Below are positions 31,009 through 39,526 of a stretch of DNA of 64,000 bases, piece by piece. The stretch covers positions 1-64,000 of the forward strand of contig CAYUPI010000012.1 of the NCBI GenBank assembly GCA_964446585.1, given 5' to 3'. Both the position numbers and the translations under genes were made by a program. The notes beneath the pieces were generated by a model. It had not been told where the DNA came from. It did no database searches and saw nothing but the letters and a program-made list of their open reading frames with translations. Origin of the DNA: CAYUPI01 sp964446585. Lineage in GTDB: Bacteria > Verrucomicrobiota > Verrucomicrobiia > Limisphaerales > UBA8199. How positions within the stretch are numbered: the first letter of the stretch is position 1; each line of letters begins with the position of its first letter.

Positions 31009-32485
31009 TCATTTCTTCGGAAAAGGGGAGGTAGCAAAGACTTATGCTTACCTCCTTCTTTCCGATTGTCACTTTATCAGTGATGCTTTCGACAACGCGG
31101 CGCTTGGCGTCGAAGTCCAGTTTGGGCCAGCGCCCGTAGAGGTCGCGAGCTTCGGCCAGGACTTCTTCGCTCGATAGCTGGTTGATTTTGAGGGCATCCA
31201 GTTCTGCTTGAAGCTTGGGAACGTCAGTTTCAAGCTGCTTCTCGCGTTCCTCAAGGGGTTTGAAAAAGCGACTGAAGCTTGTGGGGGTCAGTTCGCTCGC
31301 CTGGTAAAGCTTGTAGACCCGGTCAATCTCTTTTTTGACCTTGTCGAGCTCTTTGAGGTGAGCGTCGAGGTGGCTCTCCTTTTCGCGTATCGAGGTATTG
31401 GCCGCCTGGATGGATTGGGCAACGTCCTCAGGCGACAGGAAGAATCCCTTGAGTTGGTCGTAAAAGATACCTTCGAGGACTTCGATTGGAATCTTGTTCT
31501 TGCAGGCGGAGCAGACGTATTTGGGAGAGTTGGGACGGGGATACATCTTGCGGCCACAGTGACAGAACGTCAGGCCGGAAAACAGTGCGACGGGTGCCGG
31601 CCCTGGGCGTTTGTATGAGTCTCGGCGCTCGTCCAAGATGTTATTGGCTTCTTTCCACATGTCTTCGGGAATGATTGCCTCGACTTTACGCTCGACCCAG
31701 TCCTCACGTGGTTTGATTTGGTAGGGTTTGCCCTTGCCCATGTTCCTGGTGAAATTGACGATATGGACACCCTTGGCGGTCGGGTTGCGTATCAGTCGCT
31801 TGACCGTGGCATACCCAAACTTATAGCCCTCGCGCGTTCGGTAGCCGGCTTCGTTGAGGCGTTTGGCGGTTGTGCGAATACGCTTAGTCTCCAAAAAAAG
31901 TTCATAGATCCGCTTGCGAATTGGCGCTTCAGTGGGGTGGGGAATCAGTTCTCCATCCTTGAAATGATATCCAAATGCCGCCTTGCCGTTTAAGGGCTTG
32001 CCAAGTTTTGCTTTGATTGAGAGCGCGGCGGTGATGCGCTCGCCGATTTCTTCCCGTTCCCATTGGGCCATGGCCGCAATCATGGTGTAGAATAGGCGCC
32101 CGGCCGGAGTTGAGGTGTCGATGGACTCTTGCAGAGAAATGAGGTCGCAGTTGCATTGTCTGAATACATCCGCAAATTCCAGAAGTTCCTTGGTGTTGCG
32201 GGCCAGACGCGCCAGTTTCGAAAAAATGAGTGCTTTGATGTGCCCGGCACGCACGTCTTCGAGCATGCGCTTACACTCCGGGTGCTCGCTCACGGATTTG
32301 CCACTCACGCCTTCGAGGTGGTAGACCTGGGCGACATCCCAGCCTTTGGATTGCGCGTAAAGCCGCGCCCGGGTTTCGTGCCGTTCCGGGCTTTCGCCTT
32401 TGGCCTGGTCTTCAGTCGAGACGCGAATCCAGATGCCCACAGCTTTCGCGTGGGGAGACAAAGATTCCTTTTTCGGCGCGCTCAT
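30881..32485 (-). CDS. Large serine recombinase (integrase of the comM element)
   Basis: A 534-aa large serine recombinase. The catalytic domain has IWIRVSTEDQAKGESPERHE (Ser nucleophile), FSKLARLARNTKELLEF and TPAGRLFYTMIAAMAQWERE. Then follow the recombinase domain (GYHFKDG, RLNEAGYRTREGYKF), a zinc ribbon (LTFCHCGRKM ... YVCSACKN) and a long coiled coil (DAHLKELDKVKKEIDRVYKL). The native protein should end soon after SLCYLPFSEEMTK; the last 34 or so residues in the current frame come from antisense comM, so the C-terminus is a product of integration and would differ in the excised circle. It should catalyse attP x attB integration without host factors. Confidence 0.93.
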   Translation of the reverse strand: MSAPKKESLSPHAKAVGIWIRVSTEDQAKGESPERHETRARLYAQSKGWDVAQVYHLEGVSGKSVSEHPECKRMLEDVRAGHIKALIFSKLARLARNTKELLEFADVFRQCNCDLISLQESIDTSTPAGRLFYTMIAAMAQWEREEIGERITAALSIKAKLGKPLNGKAAFGYHFKDGELIPHPTEAPIRKRIYELFLETKRIRTTAKRLNEAGYRTREGYKFGYATVKRLIRNPTAKGVHIVNFTRNMGKGKPYQIKPREDWVERKVEAIIPEDMWKEANNILDERRDSYKRPGPAPVALFSGLTFCHCGRKMYPRPNSPKYVCSACKNKIPIEVLEGIFYDQLKGFFLSPEDVAQSIQAANTSIREKESHLDAHLKELDKVKKEIDRVYKLYQASELTPTSFSRFFKPLEEREKQLETDVPKLQAELDALKINQLSSEEVLAEARDLYGRWPKLDFDAKRRVVESITDKVTIGKKEVSISLCYLPFSEEMTKRHRMLCDEASGTGDESPAPGRAPAAQRCCESASFRAILPA

Positions 32486-32738
32486 ACGTCACGGCTTAAC
32501 GAGTTGATGAGTGCCACTCAATTGAGACTTTGACAAGGGCGAAATTCCAAAGAGCTCAGACTTTTCGCCACTTCTAAAACGCTGGCGATTTAGGTCAGCC
32601 CCGCGAGGTGATATTTAGTTGGGGTTTTGGCCGAACGCCGATATCAGCGTGCCCTTTGTGAATTCGATTCGACGAAGTGATAATTGACTCACGATTCGTG
32701 CATCGCCTGTGTGGAAATTCGAACTCTTGGCCAATGGT

Positions 32739-32885
32739 TCAAGTGTGTCCCTGCATGCGGTCAAGCGCTTCCCGATAATCCAGAAGGGACTCCTTAAGCA
32801 GCTCGTCTTTTAACCGTTCAAGGGTTTCAGTGTCGTCTGCCTTGTGCCCTCTTTTCAAAGTCAGTAGTATCCCAAGTATGTTCAA
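32739..32885 (-). CDS. Possible small protein (48 aa) upstream of the recombinase
   Basis: A 48-aa frame, starting at a TTG and overlapping the 3' end of the gene at 32827-33123 in another frame, reads RGHKADDTETLERLKDELLK and LDYREALDRMQGHT. The predicted chain is strongly helical and charged. Small proteins next to large serine recombinases sometimes control excision, but nothing else supports that here. Weak start, no clear ribosome-binding site. Confidence 0.3.
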   Translation of the reverse strand: MNILGILLTLKRGHKADDTETLERLKDELLKESLLDYREALDRMQGHT

Positions 32886-33123
32886 TTTCTCTTTTTTTCT
32901 TATCGAACCTTGATATTAAATAACCCTTGCTTGTGTAGCTCTCCCATTGCGTCGGACCGTAAGACCCCCCTCTCGGCCATTCTTCGGCCTTCTGCCGGCG
33001 GATTTCGTCAACGTGCGCGGCGTGCAAGATTTTCATGTCATCATTCTCATAGAAGTCAGAAACATCTTCGCCAAAATAGTTGGGATCAATGTCAGAGGCT
33101 TTGCATCTACTTTTTTTTATCAT
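32827..33123 (-). CDS. Small hypothetical protein (98 aa)
   Basis: The function is not recognised. The 98-residue charged protein begins MIKKSRCKASDIDPNYFGED and contains HAAHVDEIRRQKAEEWPRGG and a lysine-rich tail. It has no cysteines in pairs and no membrane segment. Position, 340 bases upstream of the recombinase on the same strand, suggests an element-encoded accessory or regulatory gene. Base composition is more A/T-rich than in the core genes, in keeping with acquired DNA (judged by eye). Confidence 0.55.
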   Translation of the reverse strand: MIKKSRCKASDIDPNYFGEDVSDFYENDDMKILHAAHVDEIRRQKAEEWPRGGSYGPTQWESYTSKGYLISRFDKKKREIEHTWDTTDFEKRAQGRRH

Positions 33124-33317
33124 TTGCTTTGGTTAGTATCGAATAATTGTCACCAACCGACCAAGTTAGTGTGAGGAAGCCGACTAGCGATCTCCCAGGT
33201 GATGGCCATTAGGTAAGACCTACACTTACCAAAATATTACGCCACACTCTTAGGAACTGTACAAGTCTAGCGTACGAGTGCGCGCGAGGTCAATTGACGT
33301 GGCCTTAGAATCGTGTT

Positions 33318-35186
33318 CTAAAGCTCCGGTGATTTTGGGTCCTTGCTCTGGTTCGAGCCGCTGGCGGATGTGTCACGATTCTTGACGATAGCTTGGAACG
33401 TGGGCACTAAGCAGATGCGCAACACGAGCCACCATATCGTGACACTTGGCGCGGTGTAACACTCTGTCTCATGCACAAAACCATGAGCAATTCGATTTCG
33501 GAAATCATACCCCGGCTTTTCAATGAGGCAGCCACGGAGCTCGAAGCAAAGCTGCTCGCCGAGAAACTGCTTTGTTTGCGGCATCCCAAGCATAGCTCCA
33601 AGAATCTTGACCGGTTGCGTGCCATCGGACATCAGGTTGGAAACATCAACCCCATGTGACTCCAGAACGTAACGGAGGGAATTCTCTATTTGCGGCGTTA
33701 GCAGGTGGCTGGCGACAAGAAAATCTCCATGAAATCCAGCGTGAAGTCCACGAAGGAAAATTCCTTCGTGGCCTGGCGGAACGAACGGATTGTTTCGGAC
33801 GATAAATAGTAAGTCGCCGAACGTTGGTTTATGGTCGTTCATAATCTGCACTCTCGCCGGCTCAATGAACGCATCAACTCTCAACGGCCAACGAAACCGC
33901 GAAGCGTGTGAAAACGACTCTGCCTCAAGTGCCTGTTCCAGTGCGTCTCCTGTCAGATTAAACAGCCCCTCTTTTCGGGCAGTGGTCCTGCCTTGCTCGT
34001 CCACCATCGCTGCGCCCATCAAGTATACAAGCGGTGCTTCTTTCGCGGTCTTGAGAACATCCTCTCGGATGCTCTTCGGGTCGGACAAACCCTGCCCGAA
34101 GGCCAGTTTCAAAATAGCCTCGCGCACACTATTGGATTTCACATGAGCGCGAGCACCCTTGATGAGCTCGGAAATGTCCACTTCGGTGGAGAACGTTTCG
34201 AATTCACCAATGGAGTCCTGCTGCCAATTGTTCAACTTCTTGCGCAGCTCATCGATGCGCTCTTTTGCCGCGCCTGCTCTCCTGAGCGCCTCAATTGCTT
34301 TGCTCAGAAGCGCTGCTGCCGCCATATAGCTCGCACCCTGTCCCTCGATTCGCTTTTCTGCCTCAGCCACGGACTCTTCTGCGGCCGCTATTCTTGCAGA
34401 CTTCTCTGCCTCACTATTCTTCGCGAGCCTATGGAGATCTGCTTCAACTTCTCGGTAGTGGCGAGCTGCGTAGTGGTTGCCTTGGTCTGCCTGTTTCTGA
34501 GCGTGACGTGCTGCAATCCCTGCCAGTTCATTTGCGTTGCCGCATCCGAAGCGCACGCACAGCTCTAAGAACTTGCAGCACCGAAATTGTTCGGTGTCGA
34601 CAGCCGTGGCCCGAGCTACATTCTGGAGACTTTGACAGACGTTTGTGAACAGTTCCTTCTCACGGCCGAGCTTTGCGGCCAGGTATAATCCACGTTGATA
34701 GAGAGGGCCGGCAAAGGTCCAGTGAGCTGGCACGTTCAGGCGTTCTGCCGCCTCGATGTAACTTCCGGCGGCTTCGCCACACGCTTTATAGTCGTTCGTA
34801 AGTTCCCATAGCACGTCAAAGAGGCGAGCGCGCAGGGCCGGGTCTTTTGTGAGTTTTGAAAGCTCACGCACCGCTTCAACGTCACCAGGACTGAGGTCTG
34901 TTGGAACTAATCCACGCTTACCTTCCATCTGGAAATAAGGAACGAACGGGTTGGACGGCGTGTCAAAATTCGGGTGAAAGCAACTGAGTGTTTGTAGAAA
35001 GCTGTAAACTGCGGATGCGTTTGCATCAGCCGATTTCTGCGCTTGCTGTGCCGCATTTGAGTACGCGGTGACATAGTAATCACAGCATGGAGCTTCGGCC
35101 TTGGAAAGCGGCCCATCAATGTCCACATTCAAAATCAGCGTTCGCTCGCCTTTGAAAACATTCTCACCTGTATTTATGGTCGGCAT
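33318..35186 (-). CDS. DUF4209-like protein with HEPN-type RxxxxH motif (622 aa)
   Basis: A 622-aa soluble protein. The C-terminal third has the conserved block GDLLFIVRNNPFVPPGHE, GLHAGFHGDFLVASHLLTPQ and IENSLRYVLESHGVDVSNL, typical of the DUF4209 family. It then has DFRNRIAHGF, an R-x4-H motif as in HEPN ribonucleases used by abortive-infection and toxin systems. The N-terminal half is helical (AARHYREVEADLHRLAKN; coiled-coil region with EAEKRIEG). RNase activity is inferred from the motif only. It is alone on its strand segment between the recombinase region and the ATPase operon and is a good candidate for element-encoded defence cargo. Confidence 0.75.
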   Translation of the reverse strand: MPTINTGENVFKGERTLILNVDIDGPLSKAEAPCCDYYVTAYSNAAQQAQKSADANASAVYSFLQTLSCFHPNFDTPSNPFVPYFQMEGKRGLVPTDLSPGDVEAVRELSKLTKDPALRARLFDVLWELTNDYKACGEAAGSYIEAAERLNVPAHWTFAGPLYQRGLYLAAKLGREKELFTNVCQSLQNVARATAVDTEQFRCCKFLELCVRFGCGNANELAGIAARHAQKQADQGNHYAARHYREVEADLHRLAKNSEAEKSARIAAAEESVAEAEKRIEGQGASYMAAAALLSKAIEALRRAGAAKERIDELRKKLNNWQQDSIGEFETFSTEVDISELIKGARAHVKSNSVREAILKLAFGQGLSDPKSIREDVLKTAKEAPLVYLMGAAMVDEQGRTTARKEGLFNLTGDALEQALEAESFSHASRFRWPLRVDAFIEPARVQIMNDHKPTFGDLLFIVRNNPFVPPGHEGIFLRGLHAGFHGDFLVASHLLTPQIENSLRYVLESHGVDVSNLMSDGTQPVKILGAMLGMPQTKQFLGEQLCFELRGCLIEKPGYDFRNRIAHGFVHETECYTAPSVTIWWLVLRICLVPTFQAIVKNRDTSASGSNQSKDPKSPEL

Positions 35187-35312
35187 TCAAATCTCCTTAG
35201 ACCCGCGCTATGGTAGTTAAGATACATTGGGCCCGCATAGAAAAATCGACGAGCAGTTCGCCAGATCTCGATGATTATACCTCAGCCACGGTTCCCGGCT
35301 CATTGCTTAGGA

Positions 35313-35666
35313 TCATCGGGTTGGCCCCCGCCGCAGCAGTTCGCTGTTTATCTGTGACAACTCTTCAATGCACTCCATAAATCTAAGGTACGCCATCACG
35401 CCCGCCCGGGCTTGATTCTTCTGCTCGGCGGTTTTGAGAAGGAACTTGCGGATTTTACCCGGCGCCAGGCAGGTCGTCAGATACAGGTACGGGCCGTGCT
35501 TTTGGCCGCCGCGACAGGAACATCCGGATTTGCCACACGTGAGGAATTGCTCAACACATGACGCTCTCAGAATGTCTGGCGATGGCCGCAGTCCCTTGAT
35601 GATCGCGCGCTTTCGCTTGCACAAAGCCACTACCGACATCTGATTCAATCGATGTATCTTAGCCAT
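35313..35666 (-). CDS. DUF6788-like small zinc-finger protein (117 aa)
   Basis: A 117-aa basic protein with the core FLTCGKSGCSCRGGQKHGPYLYLT. Three or four cysteines in a knuckle (CGKSGCSC) are followed by GPYLYLT, the mark of a small family found near transposons and mobile elements, often called DUF6788. The flanking helices are basic (LCKRKRAIIKGLRP) and could bind nucleic acid. There is no recognisable transposase next to it. The ATG at 35666 begins MAKIHRLNQM. Confidence 0.65.
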   Translation of the reverse strand: MAKIHRLNQMSVVALCKRKRAIIKGLRPSPDILRASCVEQFLTCGKSGCSCRGGQKHGPYLYLTTCLAPGKIRKFLLKTAEQKNQARAGVMAYLRFMECIEELSQINSELLRRGPTR

Positions 35667-35710
35667 ATTTATATCTAGGATAGGAATGAATGCACCGTAT
35701 TCAATTCAGA

Positions 35711-38700
35711 CTAACTGTCCTTCCGAAGTTTCTTCAGCGACTGGGTGCTCACCTGGGCGAGGATCTCGCGGCGTTTTCGTGACTCTTCTTCACTAAGCGG
35801 TCGGAAAGTGACTTTGGTCTTTTTTCCGTGAGAGACCACGTCTTTGCTGGCAGACATTGCAGAGAGTTCGAGGAGAACGGAAGAGATTTCGTCTCGGACA
35901 CAGAAGCGCAAGGAGGCCTGTTCGCTCGGCGTGAACTCTTTGAGTGCAGCTTCTCGCGCTTTTGCAAGCCGGGCGGCATCCAAACCAACCATCACAATGA
36001 CATCGAACTTCGCCTTGAAGCACTTACGCGCATGTTCCAGTTCATCTCTTATGTCCGTGGTGATGGAGATTTCAAAGGCAAAACGTTTGTCTCCCTTCTT
36101 GAGCGCAACATCAGCGCTGCCGGCTCCTTCGAGAATCGTCTTTTCGACATCGACCTCAAAGTTCATGCCAATCGCAAGCTGTTTTATCAAATGCTGGAGG
36201 TAGACGTGCTCCGGCCCGCCGCGGCCCAGGGGTTTCGGACTAGACGCTGGGGTGGACGACGCAGTTGGTGCCTGTGCCTGCGGCGGCGGAGGCGACGGCG
36301 CTGGCTCGGGCCTCTGCGGCGGCGCAGGAGGTGTTGCCTTTTGCGCAGGGGCCGGAGGCGGAGTGGGTCCCGGAGGCTTAAATTCTTCGGTCGGGAGATC
36401 AATATAGATCGACGTGTGCAATTCGGAGATGCGCCGACCATATTTTCGCCGCGAGGCGGTGATGACCTCCAGGCTCCTCTGCCTGCCCTCTGACTCCGTT
36501 GGTTCAGAGGGGCGGGGAACCAACAGGTTAAAATCAAAATCACTCCGCTCAACGCGGCAAATGGCTTCGCCGGTGCTCAGGTTCTGCAAGTCCCGTGCTT
36601 CAAAGGATGAAAAGCCGTCCGCCAGCTTCCGTGCATCATCATCGCCGACTTTGAAACAAACTCTCGTTCCCGAGTTTTGGAGCACCGCGCTCGCGACTTC
36701 TGAGTCGCGCTGGAGCTGTCGGAGCTCCTGGTGAGCGAGCAATAACCCGATCCGGTACTTGCGCGCACCGGAGAGGATTTCAGCCATGGAAGGGGTGATG
36801 AAGTTGTGGAACTCATCGATGTAAATCCAGAAGTCTCTGCGAGCGCTCTCCGCCTGGCGCTGGCGGCTCATCGCCAGCTGCTGCAGTTTGGAGACCAGGA
36901 GCGTGCCCAAGAGGTACGAGTTCTCTCTCCCAATGATTCCTTGCGCAAGTTTTGCCAAGAATACCTTTCCGGTATCCAGGATCTGGGAAAAATCCAGCCG
37001 ATTTTCTTGCTGCGAAACCATATACCGGATTGGTTTACGGCTGAGGAACGTCTCCAGACGGGTCAGTACTGGACCGATGGACTTATTGCCAGCTAGGTGC
37101 ATAAACCCTTTCTGCCAGTAATAGACGACATCCGGGTCCCGGACGGTTTCAAGGAACTTGCCGCGAAATACCGGTTCCAACAGGAACCGACGAAGGTCAG
37201 CAAGCGTCCCGCCCTGGGTGCTTTCAAGGAATGCGAGGATTGCATTGTTGAGGACTGATGCCATTTGATCACCCCAGCTACCAGAGAGCCGCTGGAAGAC
37301 TGACACCAAATCCGAGGCGAGCAGGTTTTTCTCGAGATCGGAATGCGCCGACAAGATATTGAAGCCAACCGAATAGTCTTCGTCGGACGGGTCCACCAAG
37401 ACGACGTCGGCTATGCGCTTTTCTGGAATCGCTCCAAGAATTCGGTCCACGAGGTCGCCATGCGGATCGAGGACGGCGATCCCCTCTCCGCGTTCAATGT
37501 CTTGCAGGATGAGGTTATAGAGCAGGGTGGACTTGCCGGTGCCTGAGGCGCCGATAATATGAACATGACGCACGCGCTGCTCAGGAGTAAGGACAACTGG
37601 GGTTTGCGCTCCAGCGTGGATGTTTTGTCCCAGAACCAGACCACTCCTATCCCGCACAATGTTCGGTGCCAGTTTAGTTTTCTGGGTTTGCCGCGCGAAT
37701 TTGGGCGCGCGAATCTCGACCGAGGGTAGGTGAACAAACCCGATCAGTTCATCGCTGTTCAGGAGCATTCCCGAGCGCCGGCACTGGCGATGAAGCAGAT
37801 CTTCCTGATGCAGCGCATACGGATAGTCCTCATTGTTGAGCGGCATGAGCTCATTGCCGCCTGGCTTGCTAAAAACCCCAAGCGGACTGGCAAGGTTCCG
37901 CGCGATTTCCCACGCCCGTTCAGAGCTCGGAGATTTCGTGGCAATGCGGACGACCACAGCATAGAGGGGCCGGGATACCTTTTCCTTGGCTTGGGATAGC
38001 ACTTCCGGCGCATTGGAAAAGAACGGGCCGGCATCGCCATCGGTCGCCGCCCGCATAATGCTTTCGGCCCAGGGCTTTCGAATTGGGGCGAAGATGACCT
38101 GGAAGAGGCCGATCTCGTCAGTCCGAAGATCAACGAGCCCTCCGGTGATGCCCACAAAAGGGTCAATGCTCGCGCTCGCGAGTGGGAGCATGAACTCATT
38201 ACTCAAACCGAATTCAACGATCACCGCCTCGCTCTCAGGAGCCTCCTCCCAAGCCGTTTCAAGGGCGCGAGAGCGGGGTAGAAAGACTGCGTCGGGAAAG
38301 AACACCTGGAGTTGTTGGGTCACCAGAGATTCATCACCCGGGTGCACGACGAACTGGGCGCTGATGTGCGCCGCTGTCCCAAGCAACTCAAAGGCAAGCG
38401 GGTCACGGCAGAGGGATACGCTGAAGAGGAATTGTTCAAATTCGTCTCGTTCGACTTTGAGACTCGTCGGCAGGTACGTACGCAGCTCGATGAGCCTCTC
38501 CCGGTCGCCCGTAAGCTCAGGTTCCGGTTCTTCCTCGACCTGCGGGATTACTGGGGGAACGGGCTTTCGCCCCAAGAACCGGTTGGCCAATCGACTGAGT
38601 GGTGTTTCAAATTGGCCGTCATCAACGCCGGCTCGGAGAGGCAGAAAATGGCCAACGAACGGACGGAACGGCGGCTCAAGGGCCACGGGGTCGCTCCACA

Positions 38701-38779
38701 CGCGCCATCCCCGCCCGCGCTGTTCCCAGTCATAAAACTGCCGCGTGAGCAATTCAGTGGCAGATTCCGGCGCGTTCAT
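35711..38779 (-). CDS. VirD4/HerA-like ATPase with nuclease-like C-terminal domain (1022 aa)
   Basis: A conjugation-type DNA-translocating ATPase. The N-terminal 400 residues are a specificity domain; Walker A GASGTGKSTLLYNLI lies near residue 411, then DPHGDLVDRILG, and Walker B FWIYIDEFHNF near 655, followed by KVGDDDARKLADGF. After a Pro-rich linker, about residues 850-960 carry GSADVALKKGDKRFAFEISI and ARKCFKAKFDVIVMV, a restriction-endonuclease-like core in which the usual ExK reads ExS. Hexameric translocation of DNA at the membrane is expected. Its start overlaps the upstream membrane gene by 4 bases, so they act as a pair. Confidence 0.82.
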   Translation of the reverse strand: MNAPESATELLTRQFYDWEQRGRGWRVWSDPVALEPPFRPFVGHFLPLRAGVDDGQFETPLSRLANRFLGRKPVPPVIPQVEEEPEPELTGDRERLIELRTYLPTSLKVERDEFEQFLFSVSLCRDPLAFELLGTAAHISAQFVVHPGDESLVTQQLQVFFPDAVFLPRSRALETAWEEAPESEAVIVEFGLSNEFMLPLASASIDPFVGITGGLVDLRTDEIGLFQVIFAPIRKPWAESIMRAATDGDAGPFFSNAPEVLSQAKEKVSRPLYAVVVRIATKSPSSERAWEIARNLASPLGVFSKPGGNELMPLNNEDYPYALHQEDLLHRQCRRSGMLLNSDELIGFVHLPSVEIRAPKFARQTQKTKLAPNIVRDRSGLVLGQNIHAGAQTPVVLTPEQRVRHVHIIGASGTGKSTLLYNLILQDIERGEGIAVLDPHGDLVDRILGAIPEKRIADVVLVDPSDEDYSVGFNILSAHSDLEKNLLASDLVSVFQRLSGSWGDQMASVLNNAILAFLESTQGGTLADLRRFLLEPVFRGKFLETVRDPDVVYYWQKGFMHLAGNKSIGPVLTRLETFLSRKPIRYMVSQQENRLDFSQILDTGKVFLAKLAQGIIGRENSYLLGTLLVSKLQQLAMSRQRQAESARRDFWIYIDEFHNFITPSMAEILSGARKYRIGLLLAHQELRQLQRDSEVASAVLQNSGTRVCFKVGDDDARKLADGFSSFEARDLQNLSTGEAICRVERSDFDFNLLVPRPSEPTESEGRQRSLEVITASRRKYGRRISELHTSIYIDLPTEEFKPPGPTPPPAPAQKATPPAPPQRPEPAPSPPPPQAQAPTASSTPASSPKPLGRGGPEHVYLQHLIKQLAIGMNFEVDVEKTILEGAGSADVALKKGDKRFAFEISITTDIRDELEHARKCFKAKFDVIVMVGLDAARLAKAREAALKEFTPSEQASLRFCVRDEISSVLLELSAMSASKDVVSHGKKTKVTFRPLSEEESRKRREILAQVSTQSLKKLRKDS

Positions 38780-39522
38780 GCTTTCCCTCTGGTCAGTTCA
38801 GTTAGTTCCGGCCCGCTTGCCGTCTCCGGTGGGAGCTTCAAGCCTTTTTGGGTCTGGAGCTCCCGCAGAGCCGCCTTTAACGCATGTTGCACCGCTTGTT
38901 TATACATATTCCGCTGGTCCTGGCGAAAGTATGTCTCGGGATGAAAAAAGGTCTCGTACACTCGGCCGAGACAGGGCACCCGGCAGAGCAGCTCATCGAG
39001 TCGGGATGTGCTTTGATAAGCGGCCAAGCGCATGAGTGACCAGGAAAAGGTGAGGACTGCCCCACCAACCGCAACGGCCACAAAGATTCCATACGCCGCC
39101 CACACGCCAACGCTTACACAGGCAAGAAACAATCCTGCCACCACATAATCCAACCACCGGGCTCCGCGTCGTCGGTCAAACAGACGAGAAGAAACAAACC
39201 AGCCCGTGCCGAACGGTGCAGCGCAAAGCTGAAACACAAACCGTTCTCTTCGCAGCTCCAGGTACAGGCGCTTGCGGGAAAAAACCGTGCTCTCGTGCAA
39301 GAGCACAAACTCGGTTAACAGATCGGGCACCGCACGTTCTTCAAGGTGGCGAGTGACCAGCGCATAGAACTCCTGTGGGGAGAAGGCGAAGTTCTCGAAG
39401 AGCTGGCACCAGTACGCAATCGGCGTCGTGCGGCGGATTCGTTCCGCCCTGGCTTCTCGCCAGGCTTCAGTCACCTGGGCAGCAAGTCCGGACAATACGT
39501 CAGAAGCAATATCAGTGGCCAT
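38776..39522 (-). CDS. Membrane partner of the VirD4-like ATPase (248 aa)
   Basis: A 248-aa protein with two adjacent membrane segments near residues 125-165 (LDYVVAGLFLACVSVGVWAA and FVAVAVGGAVLTFSW). The N-terminal helical domain includes WCQLFENFAFSPQEFYALV, and the C-terminal cytosolic domain has helices and a proline-rich end. It is not a recognised VirB/Tra component. Overlap of stop and start with the ATPase (38776-38779) indicates translational coupling; a role as membrane anchor or coupling partner for the ATPase is the natural inference. The PEGA gene ends 4 bases... upstream of its ATG, so the three are one operon. Confidence 0.7.
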   Translation of the reverse strand: MATDIASDVLSGLAAQVTEAWREARAERIRRTTPIAYWCQLFENFAFSPQEFYALVTRHLEERAVPDLLTEFVLLHESTVFSRKRLYLELRRERFVFQLCAAPFGTGWFVSSRLFDRRRGARWLDYVVAGLFLACVSVGVWAAYGIFVAVAVGGAVLTFSWSLMRLAAYQSTSRLDELLCRVPCLGRVYETFFHPETYFRQDQRNMYKQAVQHALKAALRELQTQKGLKLPPETASGPELTELTRGKA

Positions 39523-39526
39523 AATC

